64,000 bases of DNA from Nigrospora sphaerica. Lineage: Eukaryota > Ascomycota > Sordariomycetes > Amphisphaeriales > Apiosporaceae. Both the position numbers and the translations under genes were made by a program. The notes below the pieces were generated by a model, which saw nothing but the letters and a program-made list of their open reading frames with translations, was not told the DNA's origin and searched no databases. Shown piece by piece: positions 12,041 to 23,618 of the stretch. Position 1 is the stretch's first letter; each line of letters opens with the position of its first letter. The stretch is from positions 1 through 64,000 of the forward strand of contig JAGVVL010000011.1 of the NCBI GenBank assembly GCA_018287875.1, written 5' to 3'.

Positions 12041-12841
12041 ATGGGGCCCGAAAATGTGCTGTACGATGGAAAAGGTATGACGGATGCCCCATAGCGATTA
12101 AGATGTGACCTGAGAGCCACCGTTGCTAATATTAATGCATCTGAGATCTCTTCAGCTAAGCCGGTTTCTCCCCTGAAACTGAACTGGGAAGCACGGCTAC
12201 AAATTTTAGATAACTTCCGATACGTTGTACGGGCTGTGGAAATAAGAGCTGCCTTGGATGGCCGAGATCGACATGACATCGATCAAAAACCATTCTGGAC
12301 TGATTTAAATTCATTCTCAGTAAATATCCTGCTTCATCCGTCGCGTAGTAAGCATCTACCTGGAATCTAAGCTTCACTACTAGATTGGAAGCCCTTGATC
12401 CCAGTAAATCCTCGAGGTCGATCAGCTTAGACCCTAAAGCTGACTAAGGTCAAGTCTTAGGAATGGTGCTACTAATTTTCTCTTTCCTCACTAAACTAAC
12501 CTGTTTCTTACCCGGAGGCTATCCACCGACGGGGTGAGATAATGTGACACCTTTCGGTAACCGAGCGGGCTGTCATTGGTGGCAAATCAGCATAGGGCAT
12601 GCATCCAAATTTACCCATCTTACTTACGGTGGCCCGCAAGGCAACCTCTAGATGGATAAAAACATCTTACTACATCATTGGTGGGACTTGGGTAATAATA
12701 TTCCTCGATAGAAAGGGCCGACCGTCGTCGACACCCTCTAACTATAAGTAGCCTTGGCCTTGCGTGAACTGGACCATCTTAGTTCGTCACATTCACAGTG
12801 AATCGACCACGGGCCTGCCCTAGATCCAAAGACAATCTCCT
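12041..12841. other. Non-coding stretch; promoter of the CBM1 gene at its right end
   Basis: This is AT-richer sequence without a recognisable gene. Together with 6231-6413 it was continuous before LINE A inserted. A TATA-like ACTATAAGTAG lies near 12740, about 100 bases before the start codon of the CBM1 gene. Confidence 0.45.
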
Positions 12842-13171
12842 ATGAAGCCTCATTACGGTATCGTGGCTGCTCTGGCAGCTCTGGTCTCGGCCCAGGGGGC
12901 GCCTTTGTGGGGCCAATGTGGTGGAAACGGCTGGACTGGGCCCAGGATCTGTGCATCTGGGTTATGCGTGTACCAAAATGAATGGCACTCGCAATGTCTA
13001 CCAGGTACCATGATTGCAGATTGAAGGGTGACCATCGAAGAGTTTATAGATGCTAACAGGGAACTCACAGAATGCCTCTTCAGCAGTACAACTAAGCAAC
13101 CATCGACCACACTGATGACGTCAACCACCGGCAACGGGCCCACGACAACTTCACGTCCGTGTTACGCATGA
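12842..13171 (+). CDS. Small secreted protein with a CBM1 cellulose-binding domain
   Basis: Two exons are predicted: 12842-13004 and 13071-13171. The 66-nt GT..AG intron between them carries a GCTAAC branch site. The joined frame encodes 87 residues. Residues 1-20 form a signal peptide ending near SAQGA. A fungal CBM1 follows directly, with WGQCGG, W and the four conserved cysteines ending in SQCL, which binds cellulose through flat aromatic residues. After it comes a Thr/Ser/Pro linker-like tail ([10 protein letters not shown]), and then a stop with no catalytic domain. Either it is the 5' stub of a cellulase or lytic polysaccharide monooxygenase gene whose catalytic part was lost among the transposons, or it is a genuine CBM1-only secreted protein. 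The CBM1 identification is firm; the completeness is not. Confidence 0.7.
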
Positions 13172-13539
13172 GTACATAGGTACAAGGGCACAGGATGACG
13201 TACAGACCAACTACGCCCACGGCTGGCGGTACGTACCGTAGCTGGCTGGATTTATTCCTGCACAGGAGGGACCGTGCCGGAGTGTTACGACCCCAAGAAT
13301 CTAAGCCAAAGTGGCTAGGGCAACGCACCAGCCACTCCAGCATTCCACCAGCCACGAAGGGACCAGTCAAGGAAACGTCCCCAGGAACGACGAGGAACAA
13401 CACCGAAAGAAAGACAGCTCCGGATTGGGAACCAGGGGTCACGTGACACAATATGAGCGTTATGTGGTTACCAAACATATTCCGCATATCAACCCCTGTC
13501 GCTTACCTATCCGATATGTTAGGATATGTGGGATCACAA
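13172..13539. other. No gene recognised
   Basis: Short overlapping open frames without domains. If a catalytic module once followed the CBM1 linker, no trace of one can be read here. Confidence 0.4.
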
Positions 13540-13676
13540 CATATCCAACATATCCAACATATCCAACATATCCAAAATATCCAACATATCCAACATATCC
13601 AACATATCCAACATATCCAACATATCCAACATATCCAACATATCCAACGTATCCAACATATCCAACATATCCAACA
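13540..13676. repeat. 9-bp tandem repeat (catatccaa)n
   Basis: About 15 head-to-tail copies of the 9-bp unit catatccaa, with a few single-base variants (for example aaatatccaa and cgtatccaa). Because the unit length is a multiple of three, every frame reads as a tripeptide repeat, but there is no gene context. Confidence 0.95.
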
Positions 13677-13774
13677 CATCTACGTGAGGGAATGACTTGG
13701 TATATAAGTCAGAAGGATTTCCTAGTTAAACAGTCATTACCTCAGTGATCAATCTAAGCATCTATCTCACCCAT

Positions 13775-13786
13775 AGATGGGAGTAA
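13775..13786. repeat. Target-site duplication, left copy, of LINE C
   Basis: The 12 bases agatgggagtaa are repeated at 25275-25286, just after the AAG-repeat tail of LINE C. Confidence 0.8.
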
Positions 13787-14174
13787 TCTATTCTTTTCTG
13801 GCACCCACTGTTAGTGCCAGCCCGCTATTTACTGCCAAATCCTTAACAACCCTCCAACGGCGCCTCAACGCCAACCCAGAGGCCAGATGGACTCTGGGAC
13901 CATCATCGTGATGGCTTCACCTCCTTGTGAGGACATCACCGATGAGGTGATGACGGGAAACTATCCTCCCGACCACCTTGAAGAAGCTCCCCCCACTTAT
14001 ATTCACAAGAGGAAGCGAACGGGGCAGAATGAGGCCCCTGCGAACGGTCCACTGCGAAACCGAAGGAAGGTCGACGACACTCGAGAAGCTTCGACGCCGG
14101 AAGAAGCCGCGCTGCAGACTACAGCGCAAGCACACCATCCGGCCTAGGACGCACTGGCCCCGATCCTGGGCGAT

Positions 14175-15524
14175 ATGGACAAGCAACACAACACCCGACG
14201 ATCGGTGCTCACGAAGATCGCCCGCGCCCTAGACAGCATTATCGAAGAATACCGCGACGAAGACAAGGAATTAGCCGCGGAGATCGCGAAAGGCTTCACA
14301 GCTTTCCTACACGCCAAGATCGGGGACACGACTTGCCCCCGCCCGAACGAGCGCCTCTTACCGGAGGGCGGCCCGACCCGTGCGGGGCCCCTCGGGGCCC
14401 ACACGCGCACCTGGGCCGACATTGCCGGAGCGGGACAGAAGCCACAGCCCCAAGACGGTGCAAACAAGCGAACCCAGCAAGCGAATCAACGAGAGGACCT
14501 CCGGGTTCTCGTGAGGATCCCAGAGGAACACCGAAACTGGGCACATGCCCAATACAACTTTGCTCTACGACAGGCCGTATGCAAGACCCTCGACCTATCT
14601 CTGGTTGACGTCCCAGACGTCTACCATACAGCTACAGGCGTTGCCGTCCGTCCAAGGAATAAGGAAACAAGAGAGATACTTCTCCGAAGAAAGGAAGAAC
14701 TGGCGCGAAGCCTCCGAGCTAACGCAGTCGAGGTCCCGATCACGTGGGTTAACTACGTGGTCCCCGGCTGCCCGACGCGCCTCCCGAACATCTTCGGCGA
14801 GACATTCGAGACCGACACACTCCTACGAGATGAAGTCATTGCGCAAACCGGCATCGAACCAGTTAGCGTGCGCTGGTCGCGACAGGAACCGATACCGGGG
14901 ACGAACAAGAGATCATGCATTGTCTCGTTCCTACAGAAAGTCCGTCCGTTTCGGCTCTTCGCTACGAGCGGGCCCGCCCGGCTAATCGAGAAGCGCACGC
15001 CTCCCAGCCGACACAACCCGGGATGCCAAGGATATCACCCGAGCCGAGTCTGCACGCGAACTAGTAGATGCGAGAACTGCAGCGCCCGGCTCCCGGCAGG
15101 TCATAACCACCCACAGCCGTGCCAGGAACGCCCACGGTGTGCGAACTGCTACGGGCCCGCTCCAGCGAGCCACGAAAACTGCCCGGCGAAGCCAGTAGTG
15201 AAGAAGGGCAAGTTAGTACGCCTTACACGAAATGAGCTCGCTAAGATCCGCCAGACCGGTAGCTTGCTTTACAAGACAGCCCAACTGCAAGGAACAAGCC
15301 AGGGAGGCAACACACAAGAAGAAGCCAGCCCGATACTAGACACACCTAATGCCGACAGGCACATCGTCGATGTAGCCACAGAAAACCCGACTCACGCGGC
15401 CATGGAAACCCCAGGAAGACGGCCTCAGCCCACCCAGGAGAACAGGACGAAGCGCAGCCAACGGAACATGCCACGCATAAACTACCGCGTGCTCGACAGC
15501 ATAGCTAGTGTCGACTATGAATAG
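14175..15524 (+). CDS. LINE C ORF1, gag-like protein with cysteine knuckles
   Basis: An uninterrupted frame of 449 codons. Such proteins bind element RNA in the ribonucleoprotein particle. The N-terminal half is charged and possibly coiled. A cysteine/histidine-rich region lies at about residues 284-338 and includes CENC and CANC pairs, the latter forming a CX2CX7HX3C knuckle. A basic C-terminus follows. The last codons overlap the start of ORF2: the ORF1 stop TAG lies within ATGAATAG, whose ATG (15517) starts ORF2. This frame is intact, in contrast to ORF2. Confidence 0.8.
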   Translation: MDKQHNTRRSVLTKIARALDSIIEEYRDEDKELAAEIAKGFTAFLHAKIGDTTCPRPNERLLPEGGPTRAGPLGAHTRTWADIAGAGQKPQPQDGANKRTQQANQREDLRVLVRIPEEHRNWAHAQYNFALRQAVCKTLDLSLVDVPDVYHTATGVAVRPRNKETREILLRRKEELARSLRANAVEVPITWVNYVVPGCPTRLPNIFGETFETDTLLRDEVIAQTGIEPVSVRWSRQEPIPGTNKRSCIVSFLQKVRPFRLFATSGPARLIEKRTPPSRHNPGCQGYHPSRVCTRTSRCENCSARLPAGHNHPQPCQERPRCANCYGPAPASHENCPAKPVVKKGKLVRLTRNELAKIRQTGSLLYKTAQLQGTSQGGNTQEEASPILDTPNADRHIVDVATENPTHAAMETPGRRPQPTQENRTKRSQRNMPRINYRVLDSIASVDYE

Positions 15525-18184
15525 GGAAAACGATCGGATGCACTCGACACGCACCAGGTTAGGACGACAAGTCCTACAGGTGGCGCAGGCCAACGTGGGC
15601 AAATCGTCACCAGCCCACACGGCCTTAATACAGCAATGCTGGGAGGACCACATAGACGTGATTCTCGTACAGGAGCCATCCGTCATAAACGACTGCAGGA
15701 ACAGATTCAACTCGCACCCAGGCTACAGTGCTTACGTCCCGGTCGACCACTGGGACAGCACTTCCACCCGGCCTCGGGTCATGACCTATGTCCGGAAAGA
15801 CAGCAGGCTGAAGACAAGGTTGAAGAGGCCATGGAAGACCAGAGATCTCCTATGGTTCGAGATCGACCACTTCACCTTCATTAACGTATACAGACCCCCA
15901 GATGAGCCACTAAGCCAGGCGACACGACTCCTCTTAGCCTTACAACCACCACCCAATTGTGTGGTCGCGGGGGACTTTAACGCATGGTACAACGCCTGGG
16001 ACCCAGACATCCGACAAACCCGGAACGCGGGGCTCGAGATCCACGACTGGGCCGTCGCGAATGGACTCAGCTATGTAGGAGAGATAGGAGTCCCGACAAA
16101 CGTGGCGGGGCATACTATCGATCTAACATTCTCGAACACCCCTTTCGCTATGGCGGTGGTAGACTCTAAACTCCAAACAGGGGCAGACCACGAAACGATC
16201 CGAATCTCCATTCCAAGGAACGGTCGCATATCTAGGATGCAGTATCGATACTCCATACCGGAAAATAAGCTGAAAACCTTCGCCGGCATTATTGAACTAG
16301 GTCTGCAAAGCTGCACGCCACTCCCTCCGACACCTACGACAGACCAGCTGGACCTGCAGGCGACGGAGATCCTGAGGCTTTTACGAAAAGCGCTAGAAAC
16401 GGTCGGGAAACAACCTGCTAAAGACGGCCGTGACGCACCATGGTGGACCGACACCTGTCGGGAGGCCCGGGACGCATTCCGGCGAGCAAGAAGACATTGC
16501 CAAGGGGATTGGAGACACCTCGAAGAGCGAAAACATTTCCTCGCGGTAGTGAGACGAAGACCTATACAAGGTGGTTCAATGGCATAAGCTACAGCCGGCC
16601 ATTCCATCGCCCCCGCTCGTTATTGGGGACAAGACGATTGAAGACACGGAAGAGAAGGCACACGCCCTCCGTAAGGCCCTCCTAGAGCGGTTCACGGACG
16701 CCGAAGACCTCGAGGGCGACCCTCTTGAGATCCCGACAATACCGCGGCGCGCCCGTCCCTGGGACACCTACATCTCCAGAGAGGAGCTAACAGCCGCCAC
16801 GATTGCGGTGAAAAGCACCTCACCAGGAGTCGATGGCATCTCGGTAAGGCTACTCAAAGCGTGCTGGCATGCCGTCCAAGAGCCGATACGATCCCTCTTC
16901 CAGGCCTGCTTACGGATTGGCCACCACCCACGCCCATTCCGAACAGCCGAGGTCGTGATGTTACGGAAACCGAACAAGAAAGACCTTTCAACCCCTCGCT
17001 CCTGGCGACCGATCGCTCTCCTCTCCTGTCTTGGGAAAGGCCTCGAAAGGCTCGCCGCGAGGCGGATCGCCACCACAGCACTCCTATATAAGGTAGTCAG
17101 CCCACAACAAGCGGGCGCCTTGCCGACACGAGCAGCTTCGGACCTCCTTGCCTGCTTAACACACGAGATTGAACATTCCCTAGAGACTAGGCGTACAGCC
17201 TCGATTCTCACCTTAGATGTGAAAGGCGCATTCGACGCAACGCTTAGGAAGCGGCTTATGCTCCGTATGAGACAACAGGGCTGGGCCACACCGCTAGTTA
17301 AGTTCGTGGGCTCCTTCATGGAAGAAAGACAAGTGCAGATTCGACTCGAGGATGTCACAACAGCACCACAGACGATCCAATGCGGTCTGCCACAAGGTTC
17401 CCCGCCTCCCCATCCTCTTCCTCCTATATATCGCAGATATCCTGCTCGAGGACACAAGACACCGATTCGGATAAGCGGATGATCTACGCTTTTACCGAGA
17501 AAGCAAGTCCCTCCAGGGAAACGCACGACAGTTATCGAACGACCTAAACGACGTCCTAAACTGGGGCCGAGAAAACACGGTCGCGATCGACCCGGAGAAG
17601 AGTGATTTGCTCCACTTTACATGCGGAAAGAACCCGGAGGGACTTTCGAGCGTCTCGGCAAGAGACCACGGCCTCACGGTGCACGCCCCAGAGAAGCCCG
17701 TAAGATGGCTCGGCGTCTGGTTCGACCCGAAGCTTCGGTTCACGGAGCACGTGAAGAGGAAAGCGGCACAAGCGCGGAACGTCGTATGACACCTCCGGAG
17801 CCTAGCCAACACCCAGCGAGGCCCTCCGCCAAGAGCCCTCCGGAAAGCCATCTTTACCTGCGTTCTTCCCATTCTCACATACGGGGCTGAGGCATGGTAC
17901 GGGGGCGCACGAAGACTCGAAAGATGGTTAGCAAAGAACGCAGTACGGAAGTGGCAACCCGGCAAGAAGCGCACATGGATGAGATAGACCGGGTCTTATT
18001 ATTATTATTGTTCTTACACCTAGCGACCTATCTAGGCCATGAGGACCCCCTACGCATCTTAGCCTAGGAAAACCGTTCCGGGCTAACGTCCGGCCGGGTG
18101 AAAAACCTAGGTTCCGCTGCGTCGCACCGCTTCTATCTGCACTTTGACCTGCCATACCGAGATCGGGCTCAGCGCGCCCGCTTC

Positions 18185-21100
18185 CTAGCTGATGAGTTGA
18201 TTCGCCAGCTGGAACATGTCCAGCCTGCCCGAGCGGAGTAGCCATCTCGCGATAATTCCTGCTTTTCCGGGGGTGTCGAGCATCCTGTCCGTGTCTATCG
18301 GTCCTCCTAGAGCTTGGACGAGATGCTCTCGTCTTTCTCTTTCCCGTGGGCAGAAAACGAGGATATGCCGGACGGTCTCCCTGCCCTGACCGCAGGCGCA
18401 CCAGGGGCTGTCGAAGCCTGGAACCCTACGCTTAAAAAGGAAGTCTCGCAGCCCAATCTTGCCAGTCCTCGCTTGGACGAGGATGGAGCTCTCGGCCTTA
18501 TGGAGTCCCTTATGGAGCTTAAGGACGTGCTTGTCTGGCGGCATCTTGGTTGCTGCCGGTGTTCGTGTTGTTCGATTTTGCTGCGCTTGTTGCCATCTTT
18601 GAAGCCAGTCTCTCTCCTCAGCCTTATGTGCTGAGTCTCCAGCTAGCCATTCGTCTAGCCACCTCTTACGATCGGGAGCGTCGGGGCCTTTCGGTCTGCG
18701 CCGGCGAGTCGGTCTTGTTAGGATCCATCTAGCTGCGCTTTCGCATCTCGCTTGGATGAGTGATGCGATACGCGGCTGTTGGAGCCTCTCTTCCGATGCC
18801 GCCACCCTTCTGTTGAGCCACGTGTCTAAGGGGGACACGTAAGCTTCCGTTTCTAATACTGTGGTGGCCGTGGCTTTGAAAGCTCCTGTGACCTTTCGGA
18901 GGCACTCTGTCTGGACGTCGTTGAGTGCCTTGGCTCTATTTTTCGAGATCTGGCGGTGCCACTCTGAAGCTCCATAGCCTATCGCAGACCGTACGACGGC
19001 TGTATAGACTTGGCGGGCTCGTTGGAGAGATGCGCCCCACGTCGAGCCGGCTATCCGGTTTAAAGCGTAGACCTGCGTCGCCATCTTCTTCGATATCGAC
19101 TGGATGTGGACGTCCCAGCGGAGACGTCTATCCACCTGGATGCCAAGGACGCGGCAGGAGTCTTCTGGTTCGATTTCGTGGCCTTCTAAGGCTATCTTTA
19201 TGTCCGGACCTTTCCGTCTTCGAGAGAAGTGGACTAGGTGATATTTCTGTATTGCGAAGGTCATGCCGTGGCTGATTGCCCATTCCTTACAGATCCTGTG
19301 AGCGGCTTCCAGCCGCTCGCAGGTCTGCTCTGGGTCTAAGCCGAAGCCCACGAGGTTCGTGTCGTCTGCGAAGGCTATAGTAGCTATCCCTGGTACGGCG
19401 CGGAGAGCCTTATAGAGACCGGCTGTATAAAGGCAGAAGAGGATAGGCGATAGGGGTGAGCCCTGCGGGACGCCTGCCGGGACTAGGATCTCGTCCGATT
19501 CCTGTCCGTCGAAGAATAGCGTGGTGGACCGGTTAGATAGGAAGCTTCGGATCCATCTGATAGTCCATATAGGGACCCTTAGCGCTCGCAGGTTAGCGAG
19601 GAGCCTTCCATGGTCGACCGAGTCGAAAGCGCCCGAAATATCCAGCGATAGAAGGGTTGCTGCGCCTCCATGTTTCCAGGCTGTGCGGACTAGGTCCGTT
19701 AGCAACCGTAAGGCCGTTTCCGTGGAGCGGCCTTTCCGGTTGCCCATCTGTTCGTCCGGGAGCAGTCCGTTCTCTTCGGCAAAGCTAGCTAGCCGTTGCG
19801 CTAGTAGGCTCTCGATCGCTTTCCCTATAGTGTTAAGCAGCGCTATAGGTCTCCATCCGCCGGCTTGGTGGTACTCGTTTGGCTGCTTTCCTGGCTTCCG
19901 GAGGATAACGGTGACTGCTTTCCGGAATGCTCTTGGATAGTATCCTATATGCCAGCACGCTTCCGCTAGGGAGGCCAGGGCCTGGAATAGGGGCTTTCCT
20001 AGGCGTTTAAGGAATCCGTTCGAAGCTGGTCTGGTCCAGGTGCCTTCCACTGGCCTGCCTTAGTAAGGACGTCTTGGACTTGTTCTGCTGTCACCTTGCT
20101 GTCCATATCGAGAGGCGCTGCGAGCCGGTTCGTTATTCGGAAGCCGGTGTACGTAGCCTTAGGGAGGGGATAGAACCTCTCTCGGAAGGCCTCTGTTTTC
20201 TCCTTATGGGTCGTTGCTTCGCCACGCGGTGTGTAGAGCGTAGGGACTGCCGGGGGTAACGGCGGTGCAGCTCCTTCCGTTCTTGCCCATCTCGCAATAT
20301 TCCAGACGCCAGCTGGCTGGCTAGACGCCTCGTGGAGCATATGTCTCCAGGACGCCGTCTTAGCTTCTCGGATTGCTTTCTTCTTTGAGAGAGTTGACTG
20401 CCGGAGGGCTCGCCAAGCTGCGTCCGTCCTGTCGGAAAGCCATATCCGCTGGGCTCTTCGCTCTTTCTCTATAGCTTCTTCTGTCTCGCGGTTCCACCAG
20501 GCTTTACCTCTCCCTTTAGAGTAGCGGAGGGGGCAACTAGGTCGGCTATCCGAGTTAATTCCTTAGTTAACGTTTCGGTGTAGCTATCGATTTCTTCTGG
20601 TGTCTCGAGTCGCCCTGGCTGTGGTAGGTGTGCCGCTTCTGCCTTCGCCTGGTCATAGTCAGCTGTTTTCCAGCTGCGTCGTGGCCTGCCTTGGCGGTCT
20701 GTACGAGGTCCAGCCACGCGTATCACCTGGGGGAGGTGATCGGATCCAGCAAATGGGGCATACCCGTCGTAGGCAGCTCGGAGATCGTCCGTGGCCCACG
20801 CTAGGTCGATCGTGGAGTCCATGCACCCTCTTCGTGTCCATGTCGGTGTTCCAGGGGTGTGATTAGCTGGAGTCTCCAGGATTCTGCTAGCTGGAGCAGC
20901 TTATCAGCTGCCCTATGGGGTCGGACGTTGTATCCTCCCCAGACGGGGTGGTGGACGTTGAAGTCTCCCACGAGGACTGTTCGTCTTAGCTGGGGTTCGG
21001 CATAGAGGGCTTCGATAGCGGGCAGGTCCGATCTGCTGGTGGACCCCGGGGAGGCGAGTATATGCAGACGACCGTTATGGGACCGTCTGGTAGTTGGATT

Positions 21101-21369
21101 GTGATACGACACCTATCTGGCTGCGCCTCGTATGTCCACTGCGCTGGGGTGTACTTCTTGTTAATATAGATGCATGCCCTACCTCCCTCAGTTGCGTAGA
21201 GTAGGTAGTATAGAGAGGATCTCGGGCAGTAGGTGGTCGGCATATTTGGGTTTCGCCAGGGCTCTTGGATAGCTAGGACGTCGTACTCTTCGGAGATGGC
21301 ATCGACTACCGGGATCTGTGCTTTCTTGCTTTTCTGCGTGTTCCAGTGTAGGATCCTTAGCGCTGTCAT
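18185..21369 (-). pseudogene. LINE B ORF2 (endonuclease-reverse transcriptase), frameshifted
   Basis: The endonuclease opens at 21369 with LRILHWNTQKSKK and is broken into several frames down to about 20000. From 20050 to 18185 one open frame of 621 codons carries reverse transcriptase (WRPIALLNT, DISGAFDSVDH, PQGSPLSPILF, FADD) and the C-terminal CACGQGRETVRHILVFC region. The frame-break pattern differs from LINE A, so the two copies were damaged independently. The start ATG overlaps the ORF1 stop as ATGA, as in LINE A. Confidence 0.85.
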
Positions 21370-22480
21370 GGTCGAGCATGGATGCTGTTTAGTGTTGACT
21401 CCGGTGTTTCGATGTCCATGTCGTCTATCTCTTCGTGGGTTCTGCTACGGGCTCTGCCAGTGCTTCTAGTACGGCAGCTGGTTGCTCGACGCTTCCGCGG
21501 CTGTACTGTCTGCCAATTTTCAGCTGTTGGCTTAGGGTGTTCTTGTAAGGGCAGTGCGAATCCCTTCGGTCTCGTAACATAAGCAGCCTTGGCGATCTGG
21601 ACCTGCTCCTGGCGGACTGGACACTCCTTGGACCACGCGGTGTGTGGTCCTCGGCATGCTGGACAGCAATATCGGCTCTGATTCTCCGTTTCCGGGCATT
21701 TTTTTCCTCGTGCTTAGTCGAGGAGCAGAGCCCGCATCGTCGTGCATGGCGGCAGACTCGGGCAATGTGTCCATATCGATAGCAGCGGTAACACTGCTTA
21801 AGCTGCGCTCCTTCAGCGAAAGGCTCGCATGGATAATAGCCATACTGCCAGATGAGGCCGTCTCGGCATAGTTGTTCTGCTTGTTGGACCGTGGCGACTG
21901 CGATATATAGAGTTGTGACCTTCCTAGACGACGTCTTGGCGTTGCGAGGGAGCTTCGCTTCTAGGACATCGATGGGGCCGCCGGGCTGGTTTCGGAGTTG
22001 GGCTTCTAGCTGCCCCTGGCTCACCTCTATGGCTTCCTTGTTGATACCGTGGGCCACCACTAGGATCTTTCTCTTCTGGATGGAGGCATTCTCTCCGAAG
22101 GCCTCGGCAGTCCAGTTTAGGTCGGCTTCTAGGGCTTGTTTTCCGCCGCTGTCTTGCATGTGATGGCGTAGTCTCCGCTAGGGAGCTTGCGTGCTGCTAC
22201 TGCTGCCTCTCTCCCTGCGGCGGCGTTGACCTTGCGAACGATCTCTGCGTAGGTGCGTCCTTCTGTCTCTGTGGCCTTAATGGTGATCTCTCGTTCCTGA
22301 CGGGGAGGAAGCGCCTTAGCTATCTGAGGGGCTCTAGGTAAGGGAGCGGCGGTTATAGCGGTGGTAGCAGCAGCGTATGTCTTAGGGGCCTTGATATCCT
22401 TATGGATAGCCTGGAGCGTGTTCTCGATGGCATCGATGCGTCTCTCGATGCTAGTCTGGCTATCTGGTTCCTTAGCTGCC
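21366..22480 (-). pseudogene. LINE B ORF1 (gag-like), frameshifted
   Basis: This matches LINE A ORF1 in order and motifs, including the zinc knuckle CYRCYRYGHIARVC and a following CGLC cluster. The frame shifts at least once, near 22160 and again near 21700. It would encode the RNA-binding component of the element. The upstream start lies in the region that differs between the two copies. Confidence 0.7.
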
Positions 22481-22494
22481 GCCTCTAGGCCCCC

Positions 22495-23618
22495 TATCCC
22501 CCGGATCTAGTTCTCTGCGCTTTCCATAGAAAGAGGTGGGGAATAGAAGGTTTGCACCTTAAGCAGCCCGCAAGGGCATATCCCTCTCTAGGACCACCGA
22601 CATGCGCATCCGTCCTCTCGAGCCATAGCACGACCTCCTCGACCTGCAGCCTCCCAGGATAGCACTTGCGCCAGCGACACTCCGACAGAGAAGATGCCCT
22701 TTGGCACAATCGAAGGCAGTCCGTCTCATCCTTGTCTCCAGGTCCCTAGGCTGGCCCTATCCAGCTGTTCATCCCCTTCCACGGCAAGTCCTCGAACCGG
22801 TTCCATCTCTAGTCGACCCTAGTGCGAGTAGGGGACGTAGGGGCTACCCTGTTCTTCTGCCGGTCCCGCGGTCGTCGTGCTATGCTACGGCCCACCGGTG
22901 TCCTAGGGTGGCGAGCCCTAGACCGGCTTCCCGTTGCTCGCCGCCATCTCTGCCGGCGAGCCGACCATGTCTTGCCGTAGGCCTTCGGTAAGGGGTACCA
23001 CCACGCCGGCATAGTACCCCGTAAGGCCTCGACTAACCTGCCCTGATCCACCATATGTTCATCTCCGGAGCGGTGCGCTGTCACCTTAAAGGGCGACACG
23101 GGCGGCCAGCCGTAGCCACTATTGCCTTAACGACTCCGTTCCCGTGCTCTTAACAACTTCCATTGCTCCGTACGCACGCCCACTTAGGTATTCGTTCGAT
23201 GCCCTCGCGGCTGTTCACTGCAAGCCGTCTCAGAGCTCGGCAGGGCCGAGGGTGTCCTGTCGTCGCCTCGAGAACCGAGTCGACGTCGGATGGTTTTTAC
23301 CCAAATCCCTCTATAAAGACGAGGGCCTTCGCTGCGCGCCTATTTTGTCGTCGATCCGGCGTCGCGCGGTGTCGATTTTCGAGGCTGCTTGCTGCGTTTG
23401 GCGGGGGCGAAAAATTTTTGGTCGTGCGACGCCCGAAAATCCCGCATCACAGACCGTCTCAGCACAACTCCGGTGCAGCGACATAGCGACGCAGCAATGG
23501 CGCCTCGCTACACTTTCGTGCAGAATGCGTCTCTACATCGGCTCTCCCTCAGTCAATTGACCTAGGAAGATTTCCAGCCGGCGCCGCGGGGAGGCTGTAG
23601 AGTCCGACTTCGCCAGCC
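22495..23618 (-). other. 5' segment of LINE B, non-coding
   Basis: A GC-rich segment of about 1.1 kb inside the LINE B target duplication but without a match to LINE A. I see no gene. It is either the 5' untranslated region and promoter of the family, missing from LINE A by truncation, or a chimeric 5' end. Confidence 0.5.

Larger units (their letters stand above)
17999..23618 (-). mobile_element. LINE B (family 1) inserted into LINE C
   Basis: A 5.6-kb minus-strand element of the same family as LINE A, ending in a TAA-repeat tail (plus-strand ATT repeats at 17998-18010). It is flanked by the 13-bp duplication agaccgggtctta (17986-17998 and 23619-23631). From about 22490 down to 17999 it matches LINE A ORF1, ORF2 and the 3' end closely. 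The segment 22495-23618 does not resemble the 5' end of LINE A and may be a full-length 5' untranslated region or a chimeric addition. Confidence 0.9.

Noticed and set aside
12041..12840. Gag of the chromovirus on the minus strand
   Set aside because: Minus-strand frames here are short and show no zinc knuckle or capsid-like pattern.
13540..13676. Possible CRISPR-like array
   Set aside because: The 9-bp units are directly adjacent with no spacers, and the context is a fungal genome.
13453..13748. Open frames encoding HIQ or TYP tripeptide repeats
   Set aside because: They are a by-product of the 9-bp tandem repeat, open in several frames at once, with no start context or partner domain.
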